The notes below the pieces were generated by a model. That model worked only from the letters and a program-made list of their open reading frames with translations. It did no database searches and had not been told where the DNA came from. The translations under genes were made by a program, and so were the position numbers. A stretch of 64,000 nucleotides of DNA from Oceanispirochaeta crateris. Its GTDB lineage: Bacteria; Spirochaetota; Spirochaetia; DSM-2461. Location of the stretch: NCBI RefSeq assembly GCF_008329965.1, contig NZ_CP036150.1, positions 744,001 through 808,000 on the forward strand, in the 5' to 3' direction. Shown piece by piece: positions 1-9,351 of the stretch (the stretch's first letter is position 1; every line of letters starts with the position of its first letter).

Positions 1-980
1 ATCCTGCCTAGAGTAATATTTCTGTCGGGAACCAGGGCTGAAAGCACTGCTCCATCCTTACGATGGACAAACACTGCAACCGGATTTGAATCAAACTGTT
101 CAGAAATATAGTTCGCCACTTTTTTCAGAAGATCCCTGCGGGATAGGGAAGACAGGACGGCCTTGTCTATCCTGTTCATGGTTTGCATTGAGTCAAATCG
201 GTGTTTTAGATTTAGACTCATCTTATCCAAAGAACGGGCCAGGATGCCTATATCATCCAGGCGCTTGCTTTTGAAATGAACTTCCATATCCCCTTTTGAG
301 AAAAGGAGGGCCTGTTCGGCCAGTTTTTGAATGGGTCTTGAAAGAGATTTTGCAAAAAAGGCCCCCAGGATGAGAGAGAGGGTGAGAACGATGGTTGTAA
401 ATGAAATAAATGTCCTTTTTTCGCTTTCTAAAAATTTTAGGAGTCCTTCCCGCTCTAATGAGACATGCAGAATGTAATACATATTGTCATTTTCAGAGGT
501 AAGATCGAAAAAAAGTTCTTTTCTACCTTCCATTCCAATGAATATATCCGGATTATAAATGTGTTTTTTTCCTATGGCACTTTGAAGCTGGTTTTTCAGT
601 CCTGTTGGGATTGACTCCTCTGTTTGGGGAAATCCTTGGGAGAAGAGGTTTATCCATTCTGAATCATCAGGCTTATGACTGTAGAGACTCAAACCAATCT
701 TGTCTTTATGGTCCTGGGGTATGAGGTTGGACAGAACCCTCTTTAATTCATTTCCTACCTGAGGGGTATCAACGAAGGCTTTGTATAATAAATCCGGTTC
801 ATCCGAATCAAATAAATCCTGTAATCTTTCGGAAAACTCGCGTTTGAAGGTCTGATAAATCTCAAAAGAGCTTAAGGCTGTACTCGTCAAAAAAGACATA
901 TAACCGACAATCAGCCCAAAAAACACAAATAGGAGTGTGATTTTAAGGAATAGTAACTTGGAACCTAGACGATATTGCAT
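1..980 (-). CDS. Membrane-bound HAMP sensor protein, C-terminus outside window
   Basis: The reading frame opens at ATG 980 on the minus strand and stays open for 326 codons to the window edge, so only the N-terminal part is seen. A first membrane segment lies at about residues 7-33, followed by an extracytoplasmic region of about 150 residues. A second membrane segment follows at about 187-210, then a HAMP-like linker (about 210-260, with the PI-QKLAEQA start typical of HAMP). After residue 268 a region begins that looks like a GAF domain. This is the layout of a transmembrane signal receptor. The output domain (kinase, cyclase, phosphatase or GGDEF) lies beyond the edge and cannot be named. 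The gene is divergent from the activase gene at 1142. Confidence 0.7.
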   Translation of the reverse strand, partial: MQYRLGSKLLFLKITLLFVFFGLIVGYMSFLTSTALSSFEIYQTFKREFSERLQDLFDSDEPDLLYKAFVDTPQVGNELKRVLSNLIPQDHKDKIGLSLYSHKPDDSEWINLFSQGFPQTEESIPTGLKNQLQSAIGKKHIYNPDIFIGMEGRKELFFDLTSENDNMYYILHVSLEREGLLKFLESEKRTFISFTTIVLTLSLILGAFFAKSLSRPIQKLAEQALLFSKGDMEVHFKSKRLDDIGILARSLDKMSLNLKHRFDSMQTMNRIDKAVLSSLSRRDLLKKVANYISEQFDSNPVAVFVHRKDGAVLSALVPDRNITLGR

Positions 981-1141
981 CGGATCAATGTAATAATTTA
1001 TGTTTTGTCATTCAAGTGTATAAGGAGCTTCTTTGAATATAGTTCTTGTAATATTTAAAAGTCATAGAGGAATTGAAAGGTTTACATCATTATTGCATTC
1101 AAGGGCATAGATTCTTTTAACAAATTCCATAAAATGGAACT

Positions 1142-4100
1142 ATGAAAAACGAAAATAAAATTCCATTCTCTGCGAAGCTTAAGCAGAGTCAACAGATATA
1201 TCCCCTGGGTCTGGATGTGGGATCTACTACGGTGAAAGTAGTTCTCCTCAGCCCGGATCAGAAAACCGTCCTGTTTCAACAGTATGAACGACATAATGCC
1301 CGTCAGCGCGAAACGGCGCTCTCCATTCTTACAAAGGTTTCGAACCAGTTTCCCCATATCCAGGTCTGTCCCGTTCTTTGCGGTAGCGGTTCCAGAGAGC
1401 TGGCTGAGGAATTGGGAGCTTCCTACCTTCAGGAAGTCGTAGCCAACTCTCTGGCAGTGCGTGATCTGTATCCTCAAACCAGGGTGGCTGTAGAGCTGGG
1501 GGGACAGGATGCTAAAATCACATTCTTCTACATGGACGAACAAAGCGGTAAACTCACCGCTTCGGACATGAGGATGAACGGCACATGTGCCGGTGGAACA
1601 GGAGCTTTTCTGGATGAGACCGCTACCCTGTTAAAGCTGGATGTAGAGGAATTAAATGGGAGTGCCGAGAAGGGCACCACCCTCTATGATATCTCAGGAC
1701 GCTGCGGTGTTTTTGCCAAGACTGATATTCAGCCCCTATTGAACCAGGGAGTCTGCAAGGAAGATCTTGCTCTGTCCTGCTTTCACGCCGTAGCAAAACA
1801 GACCATCGGCGGGTTAGCACAGGGACTTGAGATTCATCCCCCTGTTATATTTGAAGGTGGGCCTCTCCATTTCAATCCTGAACTCATTCGTGTTTTTGCC
1901 ACGCGACTCAACCTCAAGGAAGAGGATGTTATTATCCCCGATAATCCAGAGGCCATGATTGCCCGGGGAGCCGCCATTTCAGCCCTATCAACCTTTGAGG
2001 ATGCTCCGGTTTTTGAGTTGGATTCACTCATATTGGATGAGGCCTTCACGCATGCAGATCATACAGAATTAAGCGCTGGTATTCAGCCTTATTTCAAGGA
2101 CCTTAAAGAACAGGCCGAGTTTCAGGAAAGGCACGCTCTTCCGTCTCTACCGGAACTCAGTTCTTATGAGGGGCGTAGCCTCGATGTTTATCTGGGGATT
2201 GATGCCGGTTCCACAACCTCTAAGTTTGTGCTCATCGATGAGTCTGATAGACTGATCTACCGGTTTTACAGTAAGAATGAGGGAGAGCCCATTCGAGTAC
2301 TGCAGAAAGGTTTATTGGATTTTAAAGACAAATGTGATCAACTTAATATTCAATTGAACATCCTTGGCGCGGGGACAACCGGGTACGGAGAGATGCTTTT
2401 TGCCAAGGCATTCAATGCAGACTACCATGTTGTAGAAACAGTGGCCCATGCCGAAGCTGCTTTGCTGTTTGAACCTGATGCTTCCTTCATTCTGGATATT
2501 GGTGGTCAGGATATGAAGGCTATCTTTTTAAATGACGGCATTGTCACCGGGATTACTCTCAACGAAGCCTGTAGTGCAGGTTGCGGCTCTTTTTTAGAGA
2601 ACTTTTCTGAAAACTTGAAAATTCCAGTGGAATTGATTGCCGAGAAAGCCTTTGCATCCAAATCCCCCTCCCATCTGGGATCCAGGTGTACTGTCTTTAT
2701 GAATTCATCCGTCATAACAGAGCAGAAAAATGGTAAGACACCCGATGATATCATAGCAGGACTCTGTTATTCCGTGATTGAGAATGTCTTTACTAAGGTC
2801 ATTCGACTGAGCAATATGAAGGCCCTGGGTTCCAAGATCATAGTCCAGGGGGGAACATTCAGAAATGACGCGGTTTTAAGAGCCCTTGAACTCTTCACCG
2901 AAGCTGAAGTGACAAGAGCACCCTGGCCTGGTGAGATGGGAGCCATAGGAATTGCTAGACTCACAAGAAAGCATTTGTCCGAAAGGGGAAACCCTGCCAG
3001 TGGATTTTTAGACTGGAATACTCTTGAGAATTTTACTTATACCCGGCAGAGCGGAATGGTCTGTCACTTCTGTACCAATAACTGCAGCCGAACCATCATC
3101 ACATTTGCTGGAGGCAACAGCTTTATAACCGGAAACCGCTGTGAGAAGGGTGAAGTTCTGGGAGACATGAAAGATCCTGATGTGAAAGAACGGATTAAAA
3201 AAATAAATTCAGAAACGAAAGACCGCCGGGATGTGTTCCGCTATAGAGAAGAGCTCTTATTTAGACCCTACGAGGGCCCCGTATTCTCACCGGCTAAGGA
3301 TATGACCATTGGAATACCCCGTATATTGGATTTCTGGGAGCATTATCCCTTCTGGAATGCTCTTTTTACATCCTTGGGCTTCAAAATAAAACTGTCCTCT
3401 TCCAGTACGGTGTCCCTTTATGAAAAGGGCCTGGCGTCCATTCCATCAGACACGGCCTGTTTTCCCTCCAAACTCTCCCATGGTCATATTCAGGATCTGA
3501 TCGCCGCTCAGGTCGACAGGATCTTTTTACCTTCCATGAGCCGGATGATCTCCGAAAACAAGGGAATCCATTCGGAACACTCCTGTGCCGTTCTCAAGGG
3601 CTATCCCATGGTCTTGAATATCAGTGATGAACCCCTTGAGAAGCATAACATCCCCATGGATATTCCAGTTTTTCACTGGACTGATGAAAAAGCCAGAGAA
3701 GACTCAATTATTGAATATGTGACCAGGACTTTTGCCCTGCCTGACAAACAAATCCGCCAGGCTATAGGGAAGGCTTTGGACTTTCAGGAAGCCTTCAGAC
3801 AGGACCTCTTCACTGCAGGAGAGAACCTGCTGAATTCATTGGCTGAGGGTGAGTACGCCATCGTCCTGGCCGGCCGCCCCTATCATTCAGACCCTCTGAT
3901 CAATCACGGTCTGTCAGACTATTTCACCCGGGATGGATTGGCTGTATTGCCCTTAGATGCCCTTCCGGGACTGCATGAAATGGACTTGAGTTCTGTGAGA
4001 GCAGAGCTCACTACCAATTATCATGTCAGAATGATGGCAGGGGCCCGTCTGGTAGCACAAAATCCCCAGCTTGAATATGTTCAGATCGTGAGTTTTGGCT

Positions 4101-5548
4101 GCGGTCATGATGCCATCCTCACCGATGAGATTACCAGGATACTAGGGCGTGAAGCGGATAAGAGTCCTCTGGTTCTGAAAATGGATGAGTCAGAAGTTTC
4201 CGGGCCGCTGAATATCAGGGTTAAATCTTTTATTGAGACTCTCCAACGGAAGAGAAATAAAGGTTTGAGTGCACCTAGGGAAACGGGAAAAGCCTATGAA
4301 GTAGTCTTTGAGAAGAAAGATAGAGAGAGGGTCATCCTCGTTCCCAATGTCTCCTGGGCCTTTACCCAGGTGGCAACGGCGTCCATCAGGCTTCAGGGAT
4401 ACAGGGTGGAAGCCATGCCTATTGCAGGAAAATTGGCTATTAGTCAGGGGAAAAAATATGTGCATAATGACATGTGTTTTCCTGCCCAGATTAATATTGG
4501 TGAGTTCCTAGCCGTGATGGAAGAGGGAAAATACCATCCCGATAATGTCGCTCTGGCCCTGGCCAAAGCACAATGTGACTGCCGTCTGGCACACTATGCC
4601 ATGATGGCTCGTCAAGCCCTGGATGATGCAGGATATCCCCAGGTTCCCATCGTCACGACCGATAAAGACACGAAGAATATGCATCCCGGTTTTACGATGA
4701 ATGCTTTTTTTGAACTTCGGATGCTCTGGGGCCTGATTATGACGGATATTCTGGAAGATCTCAGGCGTAAGATCAGACCCTATGAAGAAGTTCCGGGAAG
4801 TACCAATAAGCTGTTTGAAGAGTCTGTTATGAATATCTGCAATGGTTTCTCAAAAAGTATGAAAATGGCAAAAACCGCCTTCTTGAAAGCCCTTAAAGAC
4901 TTTGAAACCATTCCCTATGATAGAAGCAGGCGTAAACCACGAGTCTTTATGATTGGTGAATTTCTGCTGAACTTTCATCCCGGTTCCAACAACCATATTG
5001 AAGATTATCTTGAAAAAAACGGTATGGAAGTCATCATGCCAAACCTGTTCAATAACATGCACCGCGAATACCTGCTGGAACAGGACCAGAGACATCAGTA
5101 CCATGTTCGTTTCACTTTTCTACAGGGACTGATGACCGATATTTCTGAAAAATATATCCGTTCTGTTCTTAAATTTTGCGAGAAGGCTGTCTCCGGTCAT
5201 CCCCTTTGGGAACCCACAGTTCCGCTGCGGGTCATTGCCGATAGAGCCCAGCACATTGTGGATAGGACTTTTACCTCCGGCGAAGGATGGATGATTCCCG
5301 GAGAAATTCTTCACCATGCAGATCATGGAGTCCATTCGTTTTTGATTCTTCAGCCTTTCGGTTGTTTGCCCAATCATGTTACCGGACGAGGGCTTGTTAA
5401 GAAAATTAAGAAGGAACATCCCCATATTCAGGTACTGGCTCTGGATTATGAACCGGATACCAGTTTTGGAAATGTGGAAAACCGTCTTCAAATGCTGATA
5501 ATCAACGCCAGGGAAAGAGATAAGGGGCCCTATGAAATCAGCTCTTAA
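1142..5548 (+). CDS. Giant acyl-CoA dehydratase activase-like protein (double BcrA/BadF/HgdC ATPase + DUF2229)
   Basis: 1468 residues. Two tandem activase ATPase domains of the BcrA/BadF/BzdN/HgdC family are visible: domain 1 at about 19-285 (LGLDVGSTTVKVVLL) and domain 2 at about 347-610 (LGIDAGSTTSKFVLI). Each keeps the two cysteines that in HgdC-type activases hold the bridging [4Fe-4S] cluster (NGTCAGGTG and GRCGVFAK; ACSAGCGSF and SRCTVFMN). A Cys motif FCTNNC near 640 leads into a DUF2229-like and dehydratase-related C-terminal half. In the family, such activases feed electrons with ATP hydrolysis to 2-hydroxyacyl-CoA dehydratases or benzoyl-CoA reductases. Single-chain versions are widespread in anaerobes with unknown substrate. 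No separate dehydratase subunits lie nearby. The end overlaps the MATE gene by 17 bases, so the two are probably co-transcribed. There is no strong ribosome-binding site at ATG 1142. Confidence 0.85.
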   Translation: MKNENKIPFSAKLKQSQQIYPLGLDVGSTTVKVVLLSPDQKTVLFQQYERHNARQRETALSILTKVSNQFPHIQVCPVLCGSGSRELAEELGASYLQEVVANSLAVRDLYPQTRVAVELGGQDAKITFFYMDEQSGKLTASDMRMNGTCAGGTGAFLDETATLLKLDVEELNGSAEKGTTLYDISGRCGVFAKTDIQPLLNQGVCKEDLALSCFHAVAKQTIGGLAQGLEIHPPVIFEGGPLHFNPELIRVFATRLNLKEEDVIIPDNPEAMIARGAAISALSTFEDAPVFELDSLILDEAFTHADHTELSAGIQPYFKDLKEQAEFQERHALPSLPELSSYEGRSLDVYLGIDAGSTTSKFVLIDESDRLIYRFYSKNEGEPIRVLQKGLLDFKDKCDQLNIQLNILGAGTTGYGEMLFAKAFNADYHVVETVAHAEAALLFEPDASFILDIGGQDMKAIFLNDGIVTGITLNEACSAGCGSFLENFSENLKIPVELIAEKAFASKSPSHLGSRCTVFMNSSVITEQKNGKTPDDIIAGLCYSVIENVFTKVIRLSNMKALGSKIIVQGGTFRNDAVLRALELFTEAEVTRAPWPGEMGAIGIARLTRKHLSERGNPASGFLDWNTLENFTYTRQSGMVCHFCTNNCSRTIITFAGGNSFITGNRCEKGEVLGDMKDPDVKERIKKINSETKDRRDVFRYREELLFRPYEGPVFSPAKDMTIGIPRILDFWEHYPFWNALFTSLGFKIKLSSSSTVSLYEKGLASIPSDTACFPSKLSHGHIQDLIAAQVDRIFLPSMSRMISENKGIHSEHSCAVLKGYPMVLNISDEPLEKHNIPMDIPVFHWTDEKAREDSIIEYVTRTFALPDKQIRQAIGKALDFQEAFRQDLFTAGENLLNSLAEGEYAIVLAGRPYHSDPLINHGLSDYFTRDGLAVLPLDALPGLHEMDLSSVRAELTTNYHVRMMAGARLVAQNPQLEYVQIVSFGCGHDAILTDEITRILGREADKSPLVLKMDESEVSGPLNIRVKSFIETLQRKRNKGLSAPRETGKAYEVVFEKKDRERVILVPNVSWAFTQVATASIRLQGYRVEAMPIAGKLAISQGKKYVHNDMCFPAQINIGEFLAVMEEGKYHPDNVALALAKAQCDCRLAHYAMMARQALDDAGYPQVPIVTTDKDTKNMHPGFTMNAFFELRMLWGLIMTDILEDLRRKIRPYEEVPGSTNKLFEESVMNICNGFSKSMKMAKTAFLKALKDFETIPYDRSRRKPRVFMIGEFLLNFHPGSNNHIEDYLEKNGMEVIMPNLFNNMHREYLLEQDQRHQYHVRFTFLQGLMTDISEKYIRSVLKFCEKAVSGHPLWEPTVPLRVIADRAQHIVDRTFTSGEGWMIPGEILHHADHGVHSFLILQPFGCLPNHVTGRGLVKKIKKEHPHIQVLALDYEPDTSFGNVENRLQMLIINARERDKGPYEISS

Positions 5549-6896
5549 GAAGACTCTTCTTCTGGGAGTCCCTCTCTTATTTGGTCAGTTGACCCATTTT
5601 GTCCATCAGATTGCCGATTCTGTGATGCTCGGCCATTTCGGTGAAAACAGTCTCGAATTGGCCGCCATAGGAATTGCCGGATTATTTACCTGGATACTGA
5701 ATACATGCCTCTGGCCGCTGTCTTCTGGCGTGCAGGCTATTGCCTCCAGGCGCTATGGCAAGCAGGATCATAACAGTGAAGCGAGTCGCCATTTTACGGG
5801 AGAAGTTCTAGACAACGGCATTATTATCTCCCTCTATGCTTCTGCCCTGGCTCTAATGCTCAGCTTTTCCGCTCCCCTGATTCTCAATTATCTTATTGAG
5901 TCTGATGAGATCATAGAGCTCTCGCTTCAGTATATCCGAATCATGCGATTAGCCCTGATTCCCACAGGTCTCTTTTTCATTCTTCAGGGATTTTTCGGAG
6001 CTGTGAACCGTACCAGGTACATCATGATTTCAGGCTTGATCAGCAATCTTTTAAATCTTCTGCTCAACTGGATTTTTATTTTCGGTTTGCTGGGACTACC
6101 TGCCATGGGCATCAGAGGTGCGGCCCTGGGAACGGTATTATCCAATTTTGTTTCCTTCCTGTATTTGACAGGAATTATTCTTTTCAAGGGGTATAAAGAG
6201 GAATACAGGCTCCTCCATTTTGATCATTTCCTGCTTCAGATGCAAAAAGATATTGTCAATGTGGCACTCCCGCCGGGTATCCAGAATATTCTGGCTTTAT
6301 CTATTTTCATGGTATACCAGACCATCATAGAAAAATACTCGACAGTCTTTCTTGCGGCTACCCATAGTACCTTTGCATTTTTTAGGTTGAATAAGACTAT
6401 CATAGGCGGCTTTGCCCGCTCCTCAGCCATACTCGTTGGCAATGCTTTGGGACGCAAAGATCATGAGGATGCACAGATTCTTATGAAGGTGAATGGTCTC
6501 ATTGCCTTCTTTGTTGCCCTGATAGTAGCTGGATGCACCTTTTTCTTCAGAGACTTTATTGCTTCTATATTCACAAGTTCACCCGAAACCATCTCTGCGA
6601 TTTCCCAGGCGCTCCTCTTCTTTCTTCCTTTCTTTTTTGTGGAAGCTCTGGGTTACTGTTTTGAAATGGTTTTTATCAATAATGGATATGGTAGATGGGT
6701 TTTATACAGTGAGTCCTTTACAAATGTGATTTTTATACTGGGAACAACCTTATTGGCTCGGCATTTCTTTCCTCTGGATATCCGTTATGCATGGTTCAGT
6801 TTCGGGCTGTACCAAATCACCCATGCAGCACTGATCATAATAGGGTATTATAGAAAGAAATGGCTCACAATCGAAATTGACAGGACGGCTTCATGA
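5532..6896 (+). CDS. MATE family efflux transporter
   Basis: 454 residues, almost entirely hydrophobic, with about 12 predicted membrane segments in two six-helix halves. The start (residues 1-45, LLGVPLLFGQLTHFVHQIAD then SVMLGHFGENSLELAAIG) is the typical MATE N-terminus, and the second half begins around residue 235 with ALPPGIQNILALS. MATE proteins expel cationic drugs or metabolites using Na+ or H+ gradients; the substrate here is unknown. The start codon overlaps the upstream activase gene by 17 bases and the stop overlaps the RNase D-like gene by 4 bases (ATGA), so the three form one translationally coupled unit. The functional reason for this grouping is not evident. Confidence 0.9.
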   Translation: MKSALKKTLLLGVPLLFGQLTHFVHQIADSVMLGHFGENSLELAAIGIAGLFTWILNTCLWPLSSGVQAIASRRYGKQDHNSEASRHFTGEVLDNGIIISLYASALALMLSFSAPLILNYLIESDEIIELSLQYIRIMRLALIPTGLFFILQGFFGAVNRTRYIMISGLISNLLNLLLNWIFIFGLLGLPAMGIRGAALGTVLSNFVSFLYLTGIILFKGYKEEYRLLHFDHFLLQMQKDIVNVALPPGIQNILALSIFMVYQTIIEKYSTVFLAATHSTFAFFRLNKTIIGGFARSSAILVGNALGRKDHEDAQILMKVNGLIAFFVALIVAGCTFFFRDFIASIFTSSPETISAISQALLFFLPFFFVEALGYCFEMVFINNGYGRWVLYSESFTNVIFILGTTLLARHFFPLDIRYAWFSFGLYQITHAALIIIGYYRKKWLTIEIDRTAS

Positions 6897-7756
6897 TTCA
6901 TTACCACTATCTGGATACTGATAATAAACTCAAAGAATATATAAGTTCTCTTCATGAAAGGAAGATTGAGAGAATCGCAGTGGACTTGGAAGGAGAATTT
7001 AACCTTCATTGCTACGGTGAACATCTCTGCCTGGTGCAAATCTATGACGGACAGGAGTATGCTCTCATAGATCCATTCAAGGTCAGAATCAATCTGATAA
7101 GGGATCTGATGGAAGACCTAAATCTTCGTAAAATTATGTATGACTGCTCCGGGGACAGAACCCTTATGTTCCGAAAATACGGTATTGCCATCAATTCTAT
7201 AGAAGATCTTTTACCGGCGGCAGAGCTGCTGGATCTAGAAAAGCGGAATCTGGGGTTTGTATTAACCCATTTTTTAGGAATTCAGCCTAAGGCCAAGAAA
7301 AAGTTCCAGCAATATAACTGGATGAGAAGGCCGATTCAAAGGGAAGCCTTAGAGTATGCCCTGGACGATGTAAAGTATCTATTCGATCTGAAAATAGCCC
7401 TCCTCAAAGAGGTTGCTGCGGCCGGTTTGCTTGAAGAATATGAAAAGAAAAACCAGGAGGCTCAAAGTAGAGAGATTTCGATGAAGCCTCTACCGGGAGT
7501 TTTTAAGAAAAACAGATTTAAGAAGATGCCTTCCAAGAGCCGAGATCTTTTTAAACAACTTTTTGATCTCCGTGAAGGCTATGCTGAACAGCTGGATATG
7601 CCTCCCAACTCAGTTGTTTCAAATGAAAATATATTTGCCATATCCCAGTCACTTATGACCCCCGGTCAGATCCGTTTTTCGGGCAGAGTTCCCCGGGATA
7701 TCTCTGCCAAATTGCTTGAAGAGATCAAGACTCTGGTCAGAGCCGAGAAGGAGTGA
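6893..7756 (+). CDS. rnd: RNase D-like 3'-5' exonuclease with HRDC domain
   Basis: 287 residues. The DEDDy exonuclease core spans about 1-185. Acidic metal ligands are seen at D31/E33 (VDLEGEF), in MYDCSGDR (D84/D88), and in the final YALDD motif (Tyr plus Asp four residues on). An HRDC-type helical domain follows at about 200-280 (RDLFKQLFDLREGYAEQLD). E. coli RNase D is longer, with two HRDC domains, so this is a compact family member. The family trims tRNA and other small RNA 3' ends; the exact substrate is unproven. ATG overlaps the MATE stop by 4 bases. The next gene downstream on the same strand is an RNA helicase, so an RNA-processing neighbourhood is plausible. Confidence 0.85.
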   Translation: MIHYHYLDTDNKLKEYISSLHERKIERIAVDLEGEFNLHCYGEHLCLVQIYDGQEYALIDPFKVRINLIRDLMEDLNLRKIMYDCSGDRTLMFRKYGIAINSIEDLLPAAELLDLEKRNLGFVLTHFLGIQPKAKKKFQQYNWMRRPIQREALEYALDDVKYLFDLKIALLKEVAAAGLLEEYEKKNQEAQSREISMKPLPGVFKKNRFKKMPSKSRDLFKQLFDLREGYAEQLDMPPNSVVSNENIFAISQSLMTPGQIRFSGRVPRDISAKLLEEIKTLVRAEKE

Positions 7757-7814
7757 GTAGTCTTCTTTAAGGTCAAATTATTTTCTCATAAAGAGTTATA
7801 ATTTAAACCAAGCA

Positions 7815-7991
7815 ATGGCTCACGTGCTGATCTTTTTCACTTATGGGCTATCTTTGCCTGTACATTTCTTTCTCATGGTGGTATTGTCTGCACTCACATC
7901 AAATAAATTCTGGTCGGAAAAAAATTACAAATATATTTACATTGCCTGGACTGGAGCATTGAGATGCGGGCATGTTCAGGAGATACAATGA
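7815..7991 (+). CDS. Possible small membrane peptide upstream of helicase (weak)
   Basis: An open frame of 58 codons starts at ATG 7815 and ends in TGA overlapping the helicase ATG (ATGA at 7988-7991), an arrangement typical of translational coupling. Residues about 3-26 are hydrophobic (HVLIFFTYGLSLPVHFF and on) and could form one membrane helix. There is no convincing ribosome-binding site and no recognised family, so it may simply be an open stretch of leader. It occupies most of the 230-base gap between the RNase D-like and helicase genes, in which I see nothing else. Confidence 0.2.
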   Translation: MAHVLIFFTYGLSLPVHFFLMVVLSALTSNKFWSEKNYKYIYIAWTGALRCGHVQEIQ

Positions 7992-9277
7992 CATTTACTC
8001 AATTAGGGCTTAAAGAAGAAATTCTTAAAGCAGTTCAGGAAAAGGGATATAAAGAAACCACTCCCATTCAAGCCCAGGCCATACCGGCCATCATGAAATC
8101 ACGGGATGTACTCGGTGGAGCCCAGACGGGTACAGGCAAAACCGCTGCCTTTGCATTACCACTATTACATAGACTCTCTGAGTCAGAGAGAAAGGGAAAA
8201 CAACCCCGGGTACTCGTGCTTACGCCCACCAGAGAACTGGCGGAACAGGTCGGAGAGAGTTTTAGGAACTACGGAAAATACGTACAACTCAAAACAACCA
8301 CAGTTTACGGAGGGGTAAAAATCAACCCTCAGATTGGTACTCTTAGAAAAGGGGTCGATATACTCGTAGCAACACCGGGTAGACTATTGGATCATTTGAG
8401 TCAGAAAACGGTGAGTCTTTCTCAAATTGAGACTCTGGTTCTGGATGAAGCGGATAGGATGCTGGACATGGGTTTTATTCATGATATAAAAAGAATCATG
8501 AAACAGCTGCCCCAGCAGAGACAAAACCTGCTTTTTTCTGCCACTTACAGTAAGGACATCCGAAAATTATCCGACGGAATACTCAATAACCCCGTTTCTG
8601 TCGAAGTTGCCGCCAGGAACACCGCGGCTGAGATGGTGGACCAATCCATATACAAAATTGATAAAAGACAGAAGAGGTTCCTTCTATCCCACCTCATCAA
8701 AGAGGAAGCCTGGTTTCAGGTCCTTGTTTTTGTAAGGACAAAACACGGAGCTAACCGTCTGGCGAAGCAATTGGCCTCAGAGGGTATTTCAACGGCTGCT
8801 ATTCATGGTGACAAGAGTCAGAATGCTAGGATAAAGGCTCTGGAAAGTTTTAAGAAAGGTGATTTGCAGGCCCTTATAGCCACCGATGTTGCCGCCAGAG
8901 GTATTCACCTGGAAGGTCTGAGTCATGTTGTGAACTTCGATTTGCCCCAGCAGCCTGAGGACTATGTACACCGTATTGGCAGAACGGGCCGGGCCGGAAA
9001 ATCAGGATCGGCGATTTCCCTGGTCTCTTCCGATGAGAAGGGGATGCTCCAGAGGATAGAACTCCTCCTTAAAAAAAGTATACATGTGAAAACCTGTACC
9101 GATTTTGTTCCAGCTGAACTGGCTCCTGTTCACTCCTCACCAGCCAGATCATTTCGTGGACCGAGACAGGGAACAGGACGGAATTATTATCAGTCTGGAG
9201 ATCATTCTCGTGACGGAGCTCCCAGGCAAGGACGGAGCAGAGCCAGGAAAGCTGGCAGCAGTTCTTTCTCAAGATAA
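7988..9277 (+). CDS. rhlE: DEAD-box ATP-dependent RNA helicase, RhlE type
   Basis: 429 residues from ATG 7988, preceded at good spacing by AGGAGA; an in-frame earlier codon at 7964 lacks such a site. Motifs in order: Q-motif (FTQLGL...TPIQAQAIP), Walker A AQTGTGKT, PTRELAEQ, TPGRLLDH, the LDEAD box, FSATY (SAT), and HRIGRTGRAG in the second RecA domain. A basic, Gly/Ser/Arg-rich tail of about 50 residues follows, as is usual for RNA contact in RhlE/CsdA-like helicases. Expected role: unwinding of structured RNA in ribosome assembly or mRNA decay. The RNase D-like gene upstream points the same way. The symbol is a subfamily guess. Confidence 0.9.
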   Translation: MTFTQLGLKEEILKAVQEKGYKETTPIQAQAIPAIMKSRDVLGGAQTGTGKTAAFALPLLHRLSESERKGKQPRVLVLTPTRELAEQVGESFRNYGKYVQLKTTTVYGGVKINPQIGTLRKGVDILVATPGRLLDHLSQKTVSLSQIETLVLDEADRMLDMGFIHDIKRIMKQLPQQRQNLLFSATYSKDIRKLSDGILNNPVSVEVAARNTAAEMVDQSIYKIDKRQKRFLLSHLIKEEAWFQVLVFVRTKHGANRLAKQLASEGISTAAIHGDKSQNARIKALESFKKGDLQALIATDVAARGIHLEGLSHVVNFDLPQQPEDYVHRIGRTGRAGKSGSAISLVSSDEKGMLQRIELLLKKSIHVKTCTDFVPAELAPVHSSPARSFRGPRQGTGRNYYQSGDHSRDGAPRQGRSRARKAGSSSFSR

Positions 9278-9351
9278 TACAAAAAGATCATAATTTATCC
9301 CAATGAAGCAGGCTTTTGCAGTGGTATGATGTTGTCAATCAAGAGGATAGA

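Noticed and set aside
1082-1543. 153-codon minus-strand open frame over the start of the activase gene
   Set aside because: It lies antisense to a clear family protein and shows no recognisable domain, so it is a shadow frame.
7757-7987. A stable RNA gene in the gap before the helicase
   Set aside because: No tRNA-like cloverleaf or strong terminator could be made out; only a weak small open frame is present.
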